Shown here piece after piece: positions 44,605 through 55,876 of a stretch of 64,000 nucleotides of DNA. The notes under the pieces are model-generated. The model was given only the letters and a program-made list of their open reading frames with translations, was not told where the DNA came from and made no database searches. Numbering within the stretch: the stretch's first letter is position 1; every line of letters begins with the position of its first letter. The stretch spans positions 12,391,883-12,455,882 of the forward strand of contig NC_092808.1 in the NCBI RefSeq assembly GCF_040954645.1. The letters run 5' to 3'. Origin of the DNA: Diabrotica undecimpunctata (lineage: Eukaryota > Arthropoda > Insecta > Coleoptera > Chrysomelidae). Both the position numbers and the translations under genes were made by a program.

Positions 44605-44649
44605 ACAGCTGATACGTATTTCGACCTCTTTCGGTCTCGTCAGAACGGT
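44605..44649 (-). ncRNA. Hammerhead ribozyme (left arm)
   Basis: Mirror copy of 44673-44717 on the minus strand, with the same CUGACGA, GACC/GGUC, GAA and AUACGUAU. Stem I has one C-U mismatch (ACCGUU/AGCUGU). Confidence 0.72.
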
Positions 44650-44672
44650 ATAGCCACTAGAGCAGTGGCTAT

Positions 44673-44717
44673 ACCGTTCTGACGAGACCTAAAGAGGTCG
44701 AAATACGTATCAGCGGT
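44673..44717 (+). ncRNA. Hammerhead ribozyme (right arm)
   Basis: Stem I ACCGUU (44673-44678) pairs with AGCGGU (44712-44717), 6 bp with one G-U. Box CUGACGA 44679-44685. Stem II GACC (44686-44689)/GGUC (44696-44699) with a 6-nt loop. GAA 44700-44702. Stem III AUA-CG-UAU (44703-44710), self-complementary. C44711 is the predicted cleavage position (AUC triplet). All conserved core residues are present, with no extra nucleotide. Confidence 0.8.
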
Positions 44718-44757
44718 TGTCGCTGCCCTGTATCAAAACAAAAATCTAATACCGTCA

Positions 44758-44970
44758 TTATGTTTTATTACTTACTTCTTTTGGAGTACCAGAAACTGAA
44801 TCCACTACGAATTTTGACCAGGATGAACGGCATTTTATGAATGCAATTTTAGATTCCCTTGCCGAGTAAATTATCCAGCTGTTCGTTTCGCATATTTCAA
44901 CTGTTTTTTGTGCATATTTGCATGCATATTTTAGGGTTTTTAAGTGCATATTTTCCGAGCTCTAATTATT
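44758..44970 (-). pseudogene. Possible CGGBP1-like N-terminal zinc-finger relic
   Basis: The minus strand reads HLKTLKYACKYAQKTVEI, similar to the HxxxxxH end of the BED-like finger in CGGBP1-type proteins, followed by ESKIAFIKCRSSWSKFVV. It lies opposite in orientation to the C-terminal relic at 43.9-44.3 kb, with the foldback between them. Confidence 0.35.
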
Positions 44971-46136
44971 AGTATTATTAATTACTCGTCTCGTTTCAAG
45001 AATAAATATGATTGACTCAGAAGATTAAAAAGTCGTAGTTTTACGAAAAGTCGCGTAGATAACCGGACAAACAGTGTGACTTGTCATCCTAGCCTTTTAT
45101 AAAGATAGATAACAGAGCTGAATTTATGTTTACAACAATCGTCGATTGGGGTAAATTTATAATTATGATAGTTTAAGTTTGCAAGAAGACAGGTTACTTA
45201 GAAGAAGAGATCTTATAATGATACACAGTAAGCTATACGCAAGAGGCCACTTAATCTTTAATTAACGCAAACTTTACCCCAAACAAGTATTTGCTATAAC
45301 TTTCTCCCTTCACCTTAGCCAACCAATTGAAACAGTACTTATTGTAATAAAGACGTATTATGATCTAATTATAATAAACTACCATTTAACAAGTATGTAC
45401 CCACTTTCGGTCGAACTTTACCAATAAATCCGCATTTCGTGCATTTATTTCGCCCCGAGTTCGGGAGCAATAATCCTTTATAATGTTAGCCCGAGCCGTT
45501 TGTTATGTAATAAATTAAAATTTCTAAAATAATTAAAGAAGAAAAACAAAATGCGACTTTTTGAAGTGTAATTAAAATCGGGTAACAAAGTTTTAAGAGA
45601 GCCTGCAGCGAGAATAACAACCCGGGAAGCGGAAACGGGAAAATGTGTTTAAAATATGTATGCAAGTAATGCTTTTGTTTTTAATTTTAGGTAAAAATAA
45701 AATTTACAGCATTAGAGGAGTTCACATAATTAATTTTATATTTTAAAGAGAGAAGTGGTTTGTGCTGGTGCTTGAATTATGAAATAGACTTTTGAACAAG
45801 GATTGGACCGATACATTATAATTACTATGAAATAAAATAGTACAATCATGTAAATTAACACACTAGAAAACATACAGATATGAAAAAATTTATGGTTGGT
45901 ATTACAAAATTAACGAAAGATAAAATTGACACTAAGATTATGTTTCCACTTAATAGAAAGAGATCAAAATTGTATTTCCCCCTAGTCATATTTCCATATT
46001 TTGCATCAACGCCCACAATGACACTATACCGAGTGATAAACTCCATGGTTTCCGATTGAATTTAACACGGTTTAAAATAACACATCTCATTTATTTGGGA
46101 AGTAGTAAGACAATAAAAAGTCAATCTAACCTGTTC
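44971..46136. other. No recognisable feature
   Basis: AT-rich and unassigned. Confidence 0.4.
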
Positions 46137-46146
46137 TTCGCCGGAT

Positions 46147-47215
46147 CTTCTTCTTCTTGATGTGCCTTTCCGTTACGAATGTTGGCAATCTTTATCTTAT
46201 CTACAGCAGCGCGGAAAAGCTGCACAGATGTTATATTGAACCAGATTCTGAGGATATTTAACCAAGATGTTCTTCTCCTTGCTGGACCTCGTTTTCCAAA
46301 TATTTCTGTAACTGTAACTTTCGAGATTTGATGGTAGTCAGTATCTCCCAGTCATTCATTCATTCTTCATTCTTCTGAGGACTCCCTCATTTGTGACTCG
46401 GTCAGTCCACGGGATCTTAAGCATTCTCCTATATAGCCACATGTCAAATTCTTCCATTTTCTGCAATTTTTGTTCAAGGTCCACGATTCAACACCATAAA
46501 AAAGAACAGAGAAGACGTATCATCGCAGAATTCTTACTTTTGTATTAAGAGAGAGGTTGTGACTCTTAAAGAAGGCCCCCATCCGATTGAAGGTGGATCT
46601 AGCTTTTCCGATGCGTGCTCTAATCTCCTGGTTGTTGGTCCCTTCTTCATTTATTATGGTACCGAAGTAATTGTAGTGCGTCACTTTTTCTACAAAGGAT
46701 TAGTTGACGTAGAGTTGACCTTCTGTTATCCTTTTCTTGCTAATTATAATAAGCTTTGTCTTCTTAACGTTTATTTAAGTCCATATTGTAATACGTGATT
46801 TTGTTCATAAGAACTTGTAGGTCTTCTAAGTTGTCCGCAAATACTATAGTATCATCTGCATATCTAATTTCTAGTTGTTTAGCCGGTAACCATTTAGTAG
46901 AATACCTTTTTAAGTTTCGTGCAAAGCTTCTATAAATATTCTTTCAGAGTACAGATTGTAGATTAGAGGAGACAAAATACAGCCTTGCCTCACTCCAAGC
47001 ATGATTTTCACATAGTCAGTGTGTTCACCTTTAACTCTGAGATTTACTGTCTGATTCTAGTAAAAATTTCTAATTATTTTTAGATCTTGGTTGTTAATTC
47101 CTAGTTCTTTTAGTATTTGCATCATCTTGGCGTGCTGTACTCGATCAAACGCTTTCTCGTAATCAACCAGACATGTGTATACGTCGCAGTTGACGTCTCT
47201 GCATCATCTGGAATA
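46147..47215 (-). mobile_element. LINE copy 4 (GAA-tailed family), 10-bp target duplication
   Basis: TTCGCCGGAT at 46137-46146 and 47216-47225 flanks the insertion. The minus strand reads VYTCLVDYEKAFDRVQHAKM, RVKGEHTDYVKIMLGVRQGC, ILSPLIYNLYSERIF and RYADDTIVFADNLEDL, then a heavily shifted C-terminal part. It ends in GGCACATCAAGAAGAAGAAG. Many stops. It inserted next to the transposase-like fragment at 47.2-47.7 kb. Confidence 0.82.
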
Positions 47216-47226
47216 TTCGCCGGATA

Positions 47227-47690
47227 GTGACTTGTAATCTTGATACTGATCAAATCAATATGAGTGTACAGTATTATATCTCGGAACATGAACCTAATGG
47301 CAGGGCTTCCAATCATCAGTTTTTAGACGGTATGCCAGGAAATCTAAATGAAGAAACGTACTCTTTAAGCTTTAAAAATACTAATCAAAATGTAAGTGAT
47401 GCAAGTTAGTTATTTTGTTGATTCAACTTTGAAAAACATAAAGCGACCAGGAGTTCGTGACTGTCGGGGCAAAAGTGGTGGTAAAAACAAGACTGATCCC
47501 ATTCGACTTCAGGAAGTTATTGACCATATTCACAAATTTCCGAAATACAAGTCGCATTACAGACGATCAATCACAGAAGCAGAATTTCTTACAGAAGAAA
47601 CAACTGTTGCAAAAATGTACGTTTGTACTCCGAAGAAGTAACAAATCCAGTGAGTTTTCCTTTATATAAACAAATTTTTTTGACCAAATT
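47227..47690 (+). pseudogene. Unassigned transposase-like protein, copy 2 (N-terminal part)
   Basis: Two overlapping frames. The second reads GVRDCRGKSGGKNKTDPIRL and then EVIDHIHKFPKYKSHYRRSI, ending TEETTVAKMYVCTPKK. The HI..FP...SHYxRs....E(Y/F)L block is also present in copy 1 at 40.1-40.3 kb. A GTAAGTGATG at 47391 could be a 5' splice site. The rest of the protein is absent. LINE copies lie on both sides. Confidence 0.5.
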
Positions 47691-47694
47691 AAAT

Positions 47695-49035
47695 CTTGTA
47701 CTGTACCTGTTCTTCTAGCAATGTGTCCAAAATACTGCAAATATCACTGTTGTATTTGTTTAAGCAATCTATCCTTTACTTTAAGTTGTTCTAATATCGA
47801 TACGTTAGTACGATGATCAATCCAGGATATTCTTAACATGCGACGATATATCCACATTTCAAAAGCCTCTAGTTTATTTTTATCCGCTTTCTTTAAGGTC
47901 CACGTTTCGGAAGCATATGTGGCTATGGGAAAAATGAGTGCCCTTACCAGCCTTAGTTTTGTGTGTATTGTAATGCTAGAATTTTTCCAAATTGTTACCA
48001 GTTTCATCATAGCTGTCCTAGCAATAGTCAACCTTCTACGTATCTCTCTGTAACATCCTCCGTTATTTGTTATTAGGGACCCCAGGTATATGAAACTATT
48101 TACTATTTCAAAGCCCCCAATTTCTTTAATGTGTTGAAGATTATTTCGAGCTCTGTCTACTATCATGATCTTTGTCTTACTCCTATTTAGCTTGTCCATA
48201 TGTTTTGCTTTTCTCCTCCAGACATCTCATTATGTCTTCCATTTCTTCTTGATTTGCCGGGATTATTAAAGTGTCATCAGCATATCTCAAGTTACTAATT
48301 TTTTGACCTCCTACTGATATTCCACCCTTTCATCCGTCTAGTACCTTTAGCATAATGTGTTCGCTGTAGATATTAAACAGAGTTGGTGAGATTATGCATT
48401 CCTGGCTGACACCTGTCTCTGTTCTGAAATGATCGGAATGGGTGTTGTTTATTTTTACTGTGTACTTATTATTTTCATATAGACTTCTAATTAGTTGAAT
48501 TAAGTGGTGGGGTGTTCCCATTTCCGCTAGTATGGACCATAGCTGCTGCCATTTGACTTTATCGAACGCCTTTGCGTAATTCACAAAGCACATAAGCATA
48601 AGCGTATTGAATTCACGAGTTATTTCGATTAGCTGTTTGACATTAAGGATGTGTTCTCTTGTGCCTTTTCCTGGGACAAATCCCGCTTGTTCTTCTGATA
48701 TCTGAGGCAATAGAAAAGCTTTTAGTCTTTCATGTATTACATGAAGTAGAACATTGCTTGCGTGGGATATTAGGGTTGCCGTTCTGTAGTTGCTGCAATC
48801 TAGGGGAGTTCCTTTTTTGAATATAGCGATTAAAGTGGATGTTGTCCAGTCGTTGGGCCACTCTCCGGTTTTCCAAATCTTTTTGCAGATCATATGCATA
48901 ACATTTACTCCGACATCTCCAGTCTCTTTTAAAACTTCTGCGGTGATCTGGTCTGCGCCAGGAGTTTTTATATTTTTTAACTTTATGATTGCTTTTTCCA
49001 CCTCTGACTTTAGAATGTTTGTACAATCCTCATAT
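47695..49035 (-). mobile_element. LINE copy 5 (related family), both ends truncated
   Basis: A minus-strand RT with long open stretches: 49001-48330 and 48199-47744. It lacks the GAA tail, stopping within YLQYFGHIARRTGTVQDL. The boundaries are approximate. Confidence 0.75.
47744..49001 (-). pseudogene. LINE reverse transcriptase (copy 5)
   Basis: Order on the minus strand: MEKAIIKLKNIKTPGADQIT (pre-RT), WPNDWTTSTLIAIFKKGTPL, SNYRTATLISHASNVLLHVI, EEQAGFVPGKGTREHI, LMLMCFVNYAKAFDKVKWQQ (the first catalytic Asp, normally FxDYxKAFD, is Asn here), TGVSQECIISPTLFNIYSEH, then after a stop ISNLRYADDTLIIPANQEEM. The last frame adds KTKIMIVDRARNNLQHI, YASETWTLKKADKNKLEAFE and YRRMLRISWIDHRTN. Two frame breaks. 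The Asp-to-Asn change alone would be expected to disable it. Confidence 0.78.
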
Positions 49036-49819
49036 CACATCAAATCACGTGTAAACATAAATCTTACTTAAGCGATTATAGACAAAAAAATCTTACTTTT
49101 AAATGCAGCAATTAGATAAAAAAAGACGTGCGAAGGATAGTGTTTATTACTCGTATTGTGTGACATTGAACCTACTTGTAAAACATTATGCAAAAGTGAA
49201 GTTGAAATGTAAATGCTGCGTAAACTATTTATTAACAAAGTTTGGGAGGGTAGCATTCCATCGTTTTAATTAAGTACCTACATTTTCTAATAAGCCCTTT
49301 ATCCGTGTTTGCGGTATAAATAACAAGGCACGATGGTCTTGTACAACATCACCAGACCACTTTTAATTAATTTAACGTCAGGCGAGCTCGAGCAGTCAAT
49401 AAGGACTAGTTTGGTACAAAAAGAGACCTTCCTTGAATCCCTAATGAGCCTTTTCAATTCCCTTTTTAGACTTGCGGGGCATTATGTCTATGACAGGATA
49501 AACATAATAACTGATTATTACTTAATCACTTCTTTTAACAAATACTTCGTACTCCAAACTGAAATCAAGCATTTATTGGAATTCATTGTTTATGTATAAC
49601 AAAAACTTTACGTAGAATATAAAATAGAAATATGCTTTATTGTCACTGAAAATTGTACAATTGTATGGACAAAGCTTAGAAAAAGCAAAAAAAATAACAA
49701 TGACAATTAAAATTTACTAAAATTATATAAATCGTCAATATCACAAAATAAAAGATAATAAAATATATAATCCATTGCAAAATTTAACTAAACTTCGAAT
49801 TGCATAATAAAACCTTCTA
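49036..49819. other. No recognisable feature
   Basis: Unassigned AT-rich stretch with one 88-codon open frame (49333-49599) lacking motifs. Confidence 0.4.
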
Positions 49820-49826
49820 TATAAAC

Positions 49827-50903
49827 TTCTTCCTATGGTGCCCTATCCAATTAGTGGATATTGACGACAATTCTGGCATACTCCTCTCGGTCTCGTGTGG
49901 TTGTAAAGCGTGCATAGGCATCGAGGTTTGTCCAACCCCTTATGTTTTTAAGCCATGAGTGTTTCTTTCTTCCAATGCAGCGTTTTCCTTCTACATTCCC
50001 TTCCATAATAAGCTTTAAGAACTCGTACTTGGAATTTCGCAATATATGACCCACATAAGCAGTTTTTCTTCTTTTTATTATTGGCAGCAATTGTCGTTCT
50101 CTACCCATTCGATTTAATACTTCGAATTTGTTCGAATACATTTGTTGTGTGATCTGTCCAGGGAATTTTAAGTAGTCTTCTAAAAACCCACATTTTAAAG
50201 ACCTTCAATCGGTTCATCACATTGGCCTTTATGGTCCAGGTTTCTACACCATATGTCAGTATGGAGTAAATGTAACATTTTACAAAGAGGTATCGAAGCG
50301 TTAAGGCTGCTGTTGCTTAGCAAGGTTCTCGTATTAGTAAATGCTGTTCTGGCTTGCTCAATCCTGCTACGTATCTCTATGTCTGGATCTAGATCTTCAG
50401 TTATCCAACTACCGAGATACCTGATCTTGGGGACCTTTTGGATGCTCTTATTGTTTACTCTTATATTTAATTGCATATTTCGTGTTCTGTTAACCACCAT
50501 TACCTTCGTCTTGTCTATATTAATCTTCAAGCCCAGTCGTTCTCCTTCAGTGTTTATTTTATCTATTAGTCGTTGTAGCGCTTCTTGGCTATCAGCTATT
50601 ATGACTGTATCATCAGCATAGCGAAGATTACTAATAGTCTGTCCGTTGATTTTGATTTCATCTTCAGTGACAAAAATCGTTTCAGAGTAAAGATTAAAAA
50701 GGAGGGGTGACAGAACGCAACCCTGTCGTACACATTTTTCGACTGAGAAATATGATGTAGATTCCAGTCCTACTCTCATAGATGCCACTTGATTCATATA
50801 AAGGTTCTTTATGATTTTAAGGTCATTCCCATCTATCGAACGTTCCTAGAGCAATCTTACTAATTCTGAATGATTAACACAATCGACCACATTCTGGTAA
50901 CCT
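49827..50903 (-). mobile_element. LINE copy 6 (GAA-tailed family, divergent)
   Basis: The minus strand from ~50893 reads NVVDCVNHSELVRLL, then NLYMNQVASMRVGLESTSYF, VRQGCVLSPLLFNLYSETIF, ISNLRYADDTVIIADSQEAL and YLGSWITEDLDPDIEIRSRI, then in another frame FEVLNRMGRERQLLPIIKRR and GHILRNSKYEFLKLIMEG. The 3' end has ATCC-7 nt-GGAT, GGGCACC, then GGAAGAAG. TATAAAC at 49820-49826 and 50904-50910 is a possible 7-bp duplication. 200 codons (50797-50195) remain open. Confidence 0.78.
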
Positions 50904-51069
50904 TATAAACAAATAGGTTTGTTGCATGTGTGATACCCAAATATATATATAAAAATACTTTAGTTGCTTGTACCTAAACGTACTGTAATTTCTTAGTTGT
51001 TCGTTAAGAAACTTTTCCACTGAATAATATGGTCTTTCAGATAGATAGGCTTTTGTCAATTTACGGAAC

Positions 51070-51305
51070 TTAAGGAAAGAAGTTGTAGATTTAAGTTGCA
51101 AAGAGAGATGGTTGTATATGATGACAGTAGGAAAAAAACAAGAGGAAGACCGAAGTTGAGATACTTAGAACAAATAGAAAATGATATAACAATCTTAAAA
51201 ATAAAAAACTGGACAAAAAAAGCACGAAACAGATCAGAATGGAGAAGAATCCTAGAACAGGCCAAGACCCAAAAAGGGTTGTCGAGCCAGTGATGATGAT
51301 GATGA
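51070..51305 (+). pseudogene. 3' end of another LINE with (GAT)n tail
   Basis: Reads TRGRPKLRYLEQIENDITIL, KNWTKKARNRSEWRRILEQA, then a stop and GATGATGATGATG. The GRPK-R...E.D......A.DR..W motif is the C-terminal block of the SETWT-type LINEs, as in the copy at 5.9 kb. Strongly 5'-truncated. Confidence 0.65.
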
Positions 51306-52793
51306 CCAAGAAATCCAAGCCCAAAGCATCTTAATAGAACTGAAAACCATGTTTTTTTTTCGATTTTCTTTTAAACTTTGTAAGAATAATGTTTTATTCC
51401 TATATTTTATATTATATTATTTCTTTAGTTTTGGTTAAATATATTTTTGTGGCTGTTTTTCACAATAAAATTACCATATTATAGGATTGTATAAAAATCT
51501 AAAAAACTAAACCTGCTTTATTAAATGTATATATCTGAAAGGACCTTGAAAGGAAAAACAACATTTTTCTGTTTTGCTCAAAACTTGAAAATATCACTTA
51601 GTCCCTTTAAGAAATATTCGATTCAATTAAAATATTGATTTTGTTTAAATCAAAAATTGTAATTTTGTAATATTTTATGTAATTTTGTAATTTACTAGTA
51701 TTTTTTTTGTTTTTGGGCATAATAGGGACCCTCTGCCCTTGCTTATGTAGAATAATAATATTAATATCTATGAATTTACGGTTCAGTACCAATTTGTTAT
51801 AAGCGATGCATTTTTCACTTAAACATTTTTAAAGTTAACTTAAAAATGGCTAAAAAATTTCGTTTTTGTTCCCGTAACAATAAAGTTAATATCCAAGCAT
51901 CAGTTAATAATCAAATTAATCAAAATACATTCCATGGCTAACATTTTCCTTTACGATCTTTTCTTTTGTGTTATTTTTCTATAGATTAAAAATGACATAA
52001 AAGGGTCTTGGTTTTTCGCTGCTACAGCACCAACTCTTTATGATTTCGCGTTAAATGTCACATTTTATTAAAATTAGTGAGTGAGCGCTGTAACATTAAA
52101 CAAATGACATTCAGCTGCTGTCGCTTGTTATTAAGCAGTTTAAAGCGCTTCGGTAAACTGAGTTGGCACTGAATAGAAGAAATTTCACTCTTCCATTTAA
52201 AATGTCGGAATTTCAATGGAAATATTTTTTTATTTCATTACTTCGAGATGTTTGATCGAGTTCAACATTACATGGTTGTCGGGTCTAACTTAACTGCCAG
52301 TTATATATACAAAAGAAGCTTAGGATTCTTGTGCGAACAATAATAATATGAGGACATTTACATAGAAACCGAGAATTTATTTTTTATTTACTGATAACCG
52401 CTGTGAAGAAAATCATGGTCCTTTAAATCCCCATCAAAAATTAATTACAAAAATGCTAGGAAATCTTGGACTGTAAATAATTTTTTAAACTCATTTAAAT
52501 TTTATTACTCTTTAAATATACTCCGCCAAAAAAGTATGGGATAACTTATAATATAAAATTACAAAAATTTCTGACAGCATTTGGTTAATTTAAATTATTT
52601 CTTTCTGGCCCTTAAAAATATTAAGGCTACCAAAAATATTAAAAAGAAATTTGTAAATACAGCTTACTGTTTAGGAAAAAATAATGTTAATTTCTATTTT
52701 GTCTGGTTTTTATATCATCAGGCTTTATTTTACTTTTGCAAAAAGTATACAGTTTGCGTTTAATTTAAAATTTCGTATTTAATACTGAGTAAG
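51306..52793. other. No recognisable feature
   Basis: AT-rich and unassigned. Confidence 0.4.
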
Positions 52794-52801
52794 GAAGGTC
52801 G

Positions 52802-53735
52802 AAGGTCAATTTGGCTTTAGACATGGTATGAGTACAAGAGATGCTTTGTTCGGCTTGAATGTGCTGTCTCAGGGATGCATGAACATGAATCAGGACATGT
52901 ACTTATGTTTTGTAGAGTTTGAATAGACAGTCGTGATATGAAAATTATATCTAACTTATATTGGAATCAAACTGCCAAGGTAAGAGTTGACAACCAGTAC
53001 ACCCAAAATATCAAAATACAGATAGGAGTCCGCCAGGGTTGCGTGCTGTCCCCACTACTTTTCAATGTCTACAGTGAAGCGGTATTTCAAAAAGCGCTCA
53101 GACTCAATAGAAGGTATATCTATCAATGGAGAAGTTTTGAATAACTTACGTTTTGCAGACGATACAGTAATAATGACGGATAACAACAATGATTTACAGA
53201 ACGTAATGCAAAGCCTTAATGAACGCTGTCATGAGTACGGACTGAAGATAAATTTAAAGAAAACTAAATGCATAATCATGACTAAATCTGCACATGCACA
53301 TGTTACGTGTTCTCTACTCTTCTTTATGGCTTAGAAGCGTGGACACTAAAACAAGTTCATCTGAATAAGTTGGCCGCCTTTAAATTTTGGTGTTACAGAA
53401 GAATCCTACGAATATCATGAATTCAAAGAATGTCAAACATGGAAGTAACTAAAATAATAGGAAATGGGGCGGAAATAATATTAACTATCAAAAGACGAAA
53501 ACTTGAGTACTTAGGACATATGATGAGCGGGCAAAAATACGCATTATTACAACTTATTATGCAAGGCAAAATTCGAGGAAAGCGAAATGTGGGAAGACGA
53601 AGAATATCCTGGCTTAAAAACTTAAGGGGATGGTTTGAATGCATTAGTGCAGAACTTTGTAGAGCGGCAGTCAACAGAGTCCGCATAGCCATGATGATTT
53701 CCAACCTTCGATAGAAGATGGAACATAAAGAAGAA
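52802..53735 (+). mobile_element. LINE copy 7 (GAA-tailed family)
   Basis: Plus-strand pieces: QFGFRHGMSTRDALFGLNVL, MYLCFVEFE, IQIGVRQGCVLSPLLFNVYS, LNNLRFADDTVIMTDNNNDL, then after frame changes AFKFWCYRRILRIS, KLEYLGHMMSGQKYALLQLI and GKRNVGRRRISWLKNLRGW. The 3' end is CTTC-GATA-GAAG (hairpin), ATGGAACATAAA, GAAGAAGAAGG. GAAGGTCG at 52794-52801 and 53736-53743 may be the target duplication, although it overlaps the GAA tail. Part of RT is deleted near 52925. Confidence 0.78.
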
Positions 53736-54170
53736 GAAGGTCGTGACAATATAAATTTAAATTTAACGAGAGATCAAGTGGTTAGAATAATTTCCCTCAT
53801 TGAAGACGGAAGGAGTCAGAGATATGTACCAAATTTAGTGGGTGTAAATCAGTCGACAATATCACGAGTGGTAACAAGGTACCGAGAGACTGGTCTTTAT
53901 GAAAGACGAGCTGTAACAGGTCGGTCAAGAGCAACTACGCATGTGGACAATAGATTTTTAGTTCAGGCTTTGCGTCGAAGACATGTGACTGCAAGTCAAC
54001 TTCAACATGACTTAGCTGAGACTCGAAATGTACGTGTGTCTTCAGAAACTGTTAGGCACATCTTAAGACAGTCTGGCATTAGGGCCAGAATAGCTGCCAC
54101 TGTCCCAAGACTTACAAGGGAATATTTAACATTTACAAGAGAGCACGTAAACTGGAATATCGACGACTAA
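53718..54170 (+). CDS. Tc1-like transposase N-terminal half (HTH domains only)
   Basis: 150 codons. The first ~10 (MEHKEEEGRD) come from the 3' tail of LINE copy 7; the transposase proper begins at about NLNLTRDQVVRIISLIEDGR. It has two helix-turn-helix parts: residues ~20-60 (SQRYVPNLVGVNQSTISRVV) and ~75-130 (VTASQLQHDLAETRNVRVSS, then ETVRHILRQSGIRARIA), the paired DNA-binding domain of IS630/Tc1 transposases. It stops at REHVNWNIDD, just before the first catalytic Asp region, so it could bind but not cut DNA. No TIRs were seen. It is probably a truncated element rather than a host gene. Confidence 0.7.
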   Translation: MEHKEEEGRDNINLNLTRDQVVRIISLIEDGRSQRYVPNLVGVNQSTISRVVTRYRETGLYERRAVTGRSRATTHVDNRFLVQALRRRHVTASQLQHDLAETRNVRVSSETVRHILRQSGIRARIAATVPRLTREYLTFTREHVNWNIDD

Positions 54171-55141
54171 ATTATTAACTGGAATTATTTAAAAGATTGA
54201 GCTATTAGGATTTTTTATTTCTATTTAGAAAACTAAGTAAGAAAATAAATTGCAGATATTTGATTAGGATTAAGTTATTTGTAATGGTGAAAGTGCGGGT
54301 TGATAAAACAAACGATTCCAAGGACGATTTCACAGAATAATTGGACACTGAGTGTAAATAGCAGTTGGGATTTTCCGAAAATTAAATTTTGTAGGCCTTT
54401 GTAAATATAAAATAGTTAGGAAATATTAAAAGTAATTTTCATAAATTACTGGCGAGGCTGGCTAATACATATATTGAGTGTATAGGGGTTCTGCCGAAAG
54501 AAAGAGTGGGAGAGATACATCTTGGACTGGAGTTTTGTGATAGGCGAAGGAGGAGACTTTGGGAAATGGTGGGAAATACCAAAGGTTTGTTGATGGAAAA
54601 AAGAAAAAAATAAGGGTAGTCGATTACAAGTTTTTAAAGAAAAAAGTTATTTGTGTTTCTTGATAAAATTATTAACTAAAATTAAATATTGATTTTCTTA
54701 GGGTTTTTTGATAAGTATTGTAGTAGTGTAAAAAGCCGTGGAGTGAGTGATTTTGCAGCCAAGCAGTAGAAAAGCAGAGAGCTTCCAAACAATTGTAAGC
54801 TTTTATTCAATACTAGTTATCTGAGATGAGGCTACGAAGATTTTTTGGGAGGCTCCAGATTTTGGAGCGATTGGAAGCAGAGCCAGATTGGTAAAGTTTT
54901 TTTTATTTTTGTCTGATAAAAATACTTTCTTTGGGCAAAGTTCTAACCAGGAGGAGAGGTCACTCAACAAGAAGAAACCAGATTCCAGAAGAAAAGGTCG
55001 ATTTAATTTGCAATTTCAATTTTGATCTTACACTTCTCAAAAAGGACAATTATGGGGAACTAAGTTTGTTTTTTACTAATAGTGATCGATGTGATTAGAG
55101 AAACAACTTTCTTTCGTTCCTACAATTTGTCAAACATATAG

Positions 55142-55227
<86 letters not shown>

Positions 55228-55876
55228 ATAATTCTTGCTATTCCTTTGGCATAGTACCTCAGAGTTGGATTCCTTTAAAACCGTCAAAATTTTACATTTT
55301 TATTTACCACTATTGAGAAATTTTGCCGTATGTACATAAACATCTGTCATTTCGTTTCCATTTATCATGAATTCAATTACATCAAATTTGCTTGCAAATC
55401 ATAGCAGAAAAAATATATGAAAGTTTGTAAAAGATTCCCGTCCGTAAAGTATGACGGTACGTGACATCAAAAGTGAACAAACATGTCGAGATTTAAAATG
55501 ATGCAAGAGACCTCTTTACAAGAATATCCAGCACTGCCCTAATAAATTCACATCATGGCTAAGTGGCTGTATGTAGCAGCATAAATCGGGATGGGTCATA
55601 TTTATTTCTGACATAAGCGAGTATCCCGTGGATTAAATCAGAATAATGGAGGACAGACATGAATTTCATCTGTATCAAGCGTTTGAGAAGGATAAACTCT
55701 GTAGCGGCAAGAATAATATGAAAACATTCGTTTGTGGAAATGTAAAATAGGCTGGAATACCGCAGGACGCTTGTAATAGGAGAAAAGGGTGTGAAAATTA
55801 TGGATAATTAAAATCTTGGCCTAAAACAGTACAACAAAAAATCGGTTGCCTGTAAAGTCGGTTTTACGGGCGAAGA
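54171..55876. other. No recognisable gene; contains a (TA)n tract
   Basis: Unassigned AT-rich sequence, except for the (TA)n at 55141-55223. Confidence 0.4.
55141..55223. repeat. (TA)n microsatellite
   Basis: About 83 bp of TA repeat with one CA interruption. Confidence 0.95.

Larger units (their letters stand above)
44560..44762. mobile_element. 203-bp foldback carrying two divergent hammerhead ribozymes
   Basis: Near-perfect palindrome around 44661 (paired positions sum to 89322). The outer ends CATAATGACGG and CCGTCATTATG pair. Each arm is about 100 bp and mostly consists of a hammerhead motif. No coding capacity. Its layout matches the terminal-repeat pair of a Penelope-like element with everything in between lost. 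Confidence 0.8.

Noticed and set aside
50253..50621. Plus-strand hydrophobic 122-codon frame resembling a membrane protein
   Set aside because: Complement of LINE copy 6 reverse transcriptase on the minus strand.
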